Assembly (NCBI RefSeq): GCF_041380235.1
Contig: NZ_JBGIYY010000004.1
Coordinates: forward strand, 237,918-301,917
Source of the DNA: Glaciecola sp041380235
Lineage (GTDB): Bacteria > Pseudomonadota > Gammaproteobacteria > Enterobacterales > Alteromonadaceae
DNA: 64,000 bases
Reading direction: 5' to 3'
Positions 62,876-64,000 of this stretch are shown one piece after another. The notes below the pieces were generated by a model, which was not told the DNA's origin, ran no database searches, and was given only the letters and a program-made list of their open reading frames with translations. The number at the start of each line of letters is the position of its first letter. The first letter of the stretch is position 1. Both the position numbers and the translations under genes were made by a program.

Positions 62876-62926
62876 TTTCTATAATCAGTTAAGTTATTTT
62901 TCGATAATGCACTCGACCCAGATACC

Positions 62927-63718
62927 TTAATCTAGGTAATGTCGCTCGATAATCGCAGCGATAGATGCTTCATCCAGTCCGCCTTTAAGAGCACTGCTTC
63001 TAACTTTTTCTGAATCTATTTGGTGTTGTTGGGCTAATTCAACTAATCTTTCTATAGCATCAGGATGCTGCGCTAATTGTTCGACAGATATTATGATCAT
63101 GTCGTTTGATTTATCTTCGTCATCTAATACGGTGGCTAGCAAGGCATCAAGTACGTATTTACCAACAAAAGGCACTTCTTTGATTGTGGTAACTAATATT
63201 TCCATCGTTTTACTCGGATAAGCTTTAACTAGCCTCTGAGCAATCCTGTCAGCCGAATCAGGTTCCGTTAATACAGCAATCTTGACAATCTCATCAAAGT
63301 ATAGAGGGGAGTACTTACAAGCTGCGCGAGTAACATCTTCTGCATAACTGGGCTCTGCATTTACAGCAATTTCTACTATTCGTGTAGGGCTTGCTACTTC
63401 ATGCTGAGTTGCAACCATAATAATTTCATCAATGAAATTCGGATTACTTGAAACACTACTACTTATGATTTCTTCATAATCATCTGGGTAGGCCGCAAAC
63501 GCTACTGCAACAAACTCTGCGGTTTTGTCTGGGTAGCGCTTGAGTAAAGAATTAAGCGCTGTGCCGATTGAGCGATTATTTGCTACTTGTGACTTGAAAA
63601 AGTGAATTGATTTATTGCTAGGTTCGACTACACCATTGTTGATTGATTCTTCTGCGCTAACGAATATGCAACTCCCTGCTAAAAGGCATACTGAATAGAT
63701 TGATAATAGACGTTTCAT
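62927..63718 (-). CDS. Exported helical-repeat protein of unknown function
   Basis: 263 aa. Signal peptide LLSIYSVCLLAGSCIFVSAEE, then a run of alpha-helical repeats of about 35 residues, each with a core like 'EIVxxAVxxEPxxAxxI': YPDDYEEIISSSVSSNPNFI, ASPTRIVEIAVNAEPSYAEDV, SPLYFDEIVKIAVLTEPDSADRI, YPSKTMEILVTTIKEVP. There is no catalytic motif. The fold is probably a HEAT/TPR-like solenoid in the periplasm. I do not recognise the family. It converges on rplQ and has its own upstream region. Confidence 0.7.
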   Translation of the reverse strand: MKRLLSIYSVCLLAGSCIFVSAEESINNGVVEPSNKSIHFFKSQVANNRSIGTALNSLLKRYPDKTAEFVAVAFAAYPDDYEEIISSSVSSNPNFIDEIIMVATQHEVASPTRIVEIAVNAEPSYAEDVTRAACKYSPLYFDEIVKIAVLTEPDSADRIAQRLVKAYPSKTMEILVTTIKEVPFVGKYVLDALLATVLDDEDKSNDMIIISVEQLAQHPDAIERLVELAQQHQIDSEKVRSSALKGGLDEASIAAIIERHYLD

Positions 63719-64000
63719 TTTTACTCACTCTAAGGCAGTTATTTAAGCAACTTTTTATGGTTTTACATCACCATAATTGATAACACCTTTAATCTACGTT
63801 GTTAACATAAAAATGACAACTTTTACATGTATATATATAGGTACAAAAGTATGAATGTTGGGTTAGTCATTATGTAGGCTTTTAGTAGACTAACAAAAAG
63901 GTGATTAGTTGCATTTTTAATCACTACAACAATAGATTCTTTCAGTTTTAAAAATACTTTTAAATTTCGACTTTAAATGGCTTGACACTTGAGGTGGATT
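63719..64000. other. AT-rich region at the window end
   Basis: 282 bp upstream of the helical-repeat gene. I see no gene, terminator or clear repeat; it must hold that gene's promoter. Confidence 0.4.

Overview
The window reads as chromosomal DNA of a free-living, motile, aerobic marine-type gammaproteobacterium, most like the Alteromonadales. Grounds for this are the close match of the UbiB, Rho, RhlB and ribosomal genes to enterobacterial and Alteromonas-type proteins, ubiquinone genes (ubiB, ubiD, fre), the MotX stator protein of Na+-driven polar flagella, a large TonB-dependent receptor, and several Na+-coupled transporters. The taxonomic placement is an inference from gene content.

Layout. 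1-10.2 kb: housekeeping genes (ubiB 3' end, ppx, rhlB, trxA, rho), then an operon for an exported tricorn-type protease and a beta-propeller protein. 10.3-13 kb: a decayed M20 peptidase fragment, purE-purK, and tRNA-Thr(TGT) followed by two identical 118-bp tandem repeats that each carry the 3' end of the tRNA. 13-21 kb: small membrane and stress genes (ICMT-like, PCuAC, Dps, PQQ-type dehydrogenase, Mpo1-like, CnoX-like, DUF2065, purA, aldehyde dehydrogenase, VOC protein).

20.9-41.4 kb is the most interesting part: what looks like a complete peptidoglycan (muropeptide) utilisation locus. It encodes a TonB-dependent receptor, a tryptophan-halogenase-type flavoprotein, a lipoprotein fusing an AmpD/AmiD-type amidase to a beta-lactamase-type domain, an NhaC antiporter, an exported NagZ, an M14 (MpaA-like) peptidase, a MurR-like RpiR regulator, NamZ (DUF1343/GH171), MurQ, a sodium:solute symporter, alanine racemase, an L-Ala-D/L-Glu epimerase and a penicillin-recognising-type lipoprotein. 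It resembles the Bacillus subtilis murQ-murR-murP-amiE-nagZ-namZ set, rebuilt for a Gram-negative envelope with a TonB receptor for outer-membrane entry and a Na+ symporter instead of a PTS. An identical 18-nt motif lies in two of its promoter regions and a degenerate copy lies in the third, next to the regulator, which suggests one regulon.

41.4-51.8 kb: a thioredoxin-like protein, a solute-binding protein, an M28 peptidase, fre-ubiD, motX with a sigma-28-like promoter, a branched-chain aminotransferase, rnr and rlmB. 52-54 kb: a NIT-type chemotaxis receptor gene interrupted by one in-frame TGA. 54.2-62.9 kb: the spc and alpha ribosomal operons (rplN to rplQ with secY, rpmJ, rpoA), including a recognisable S4-binding alpha-operon leader. 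The S10 operon, usually directly upstream, is not there. The window ends with an exported helical-repeat protein that I cannot name.
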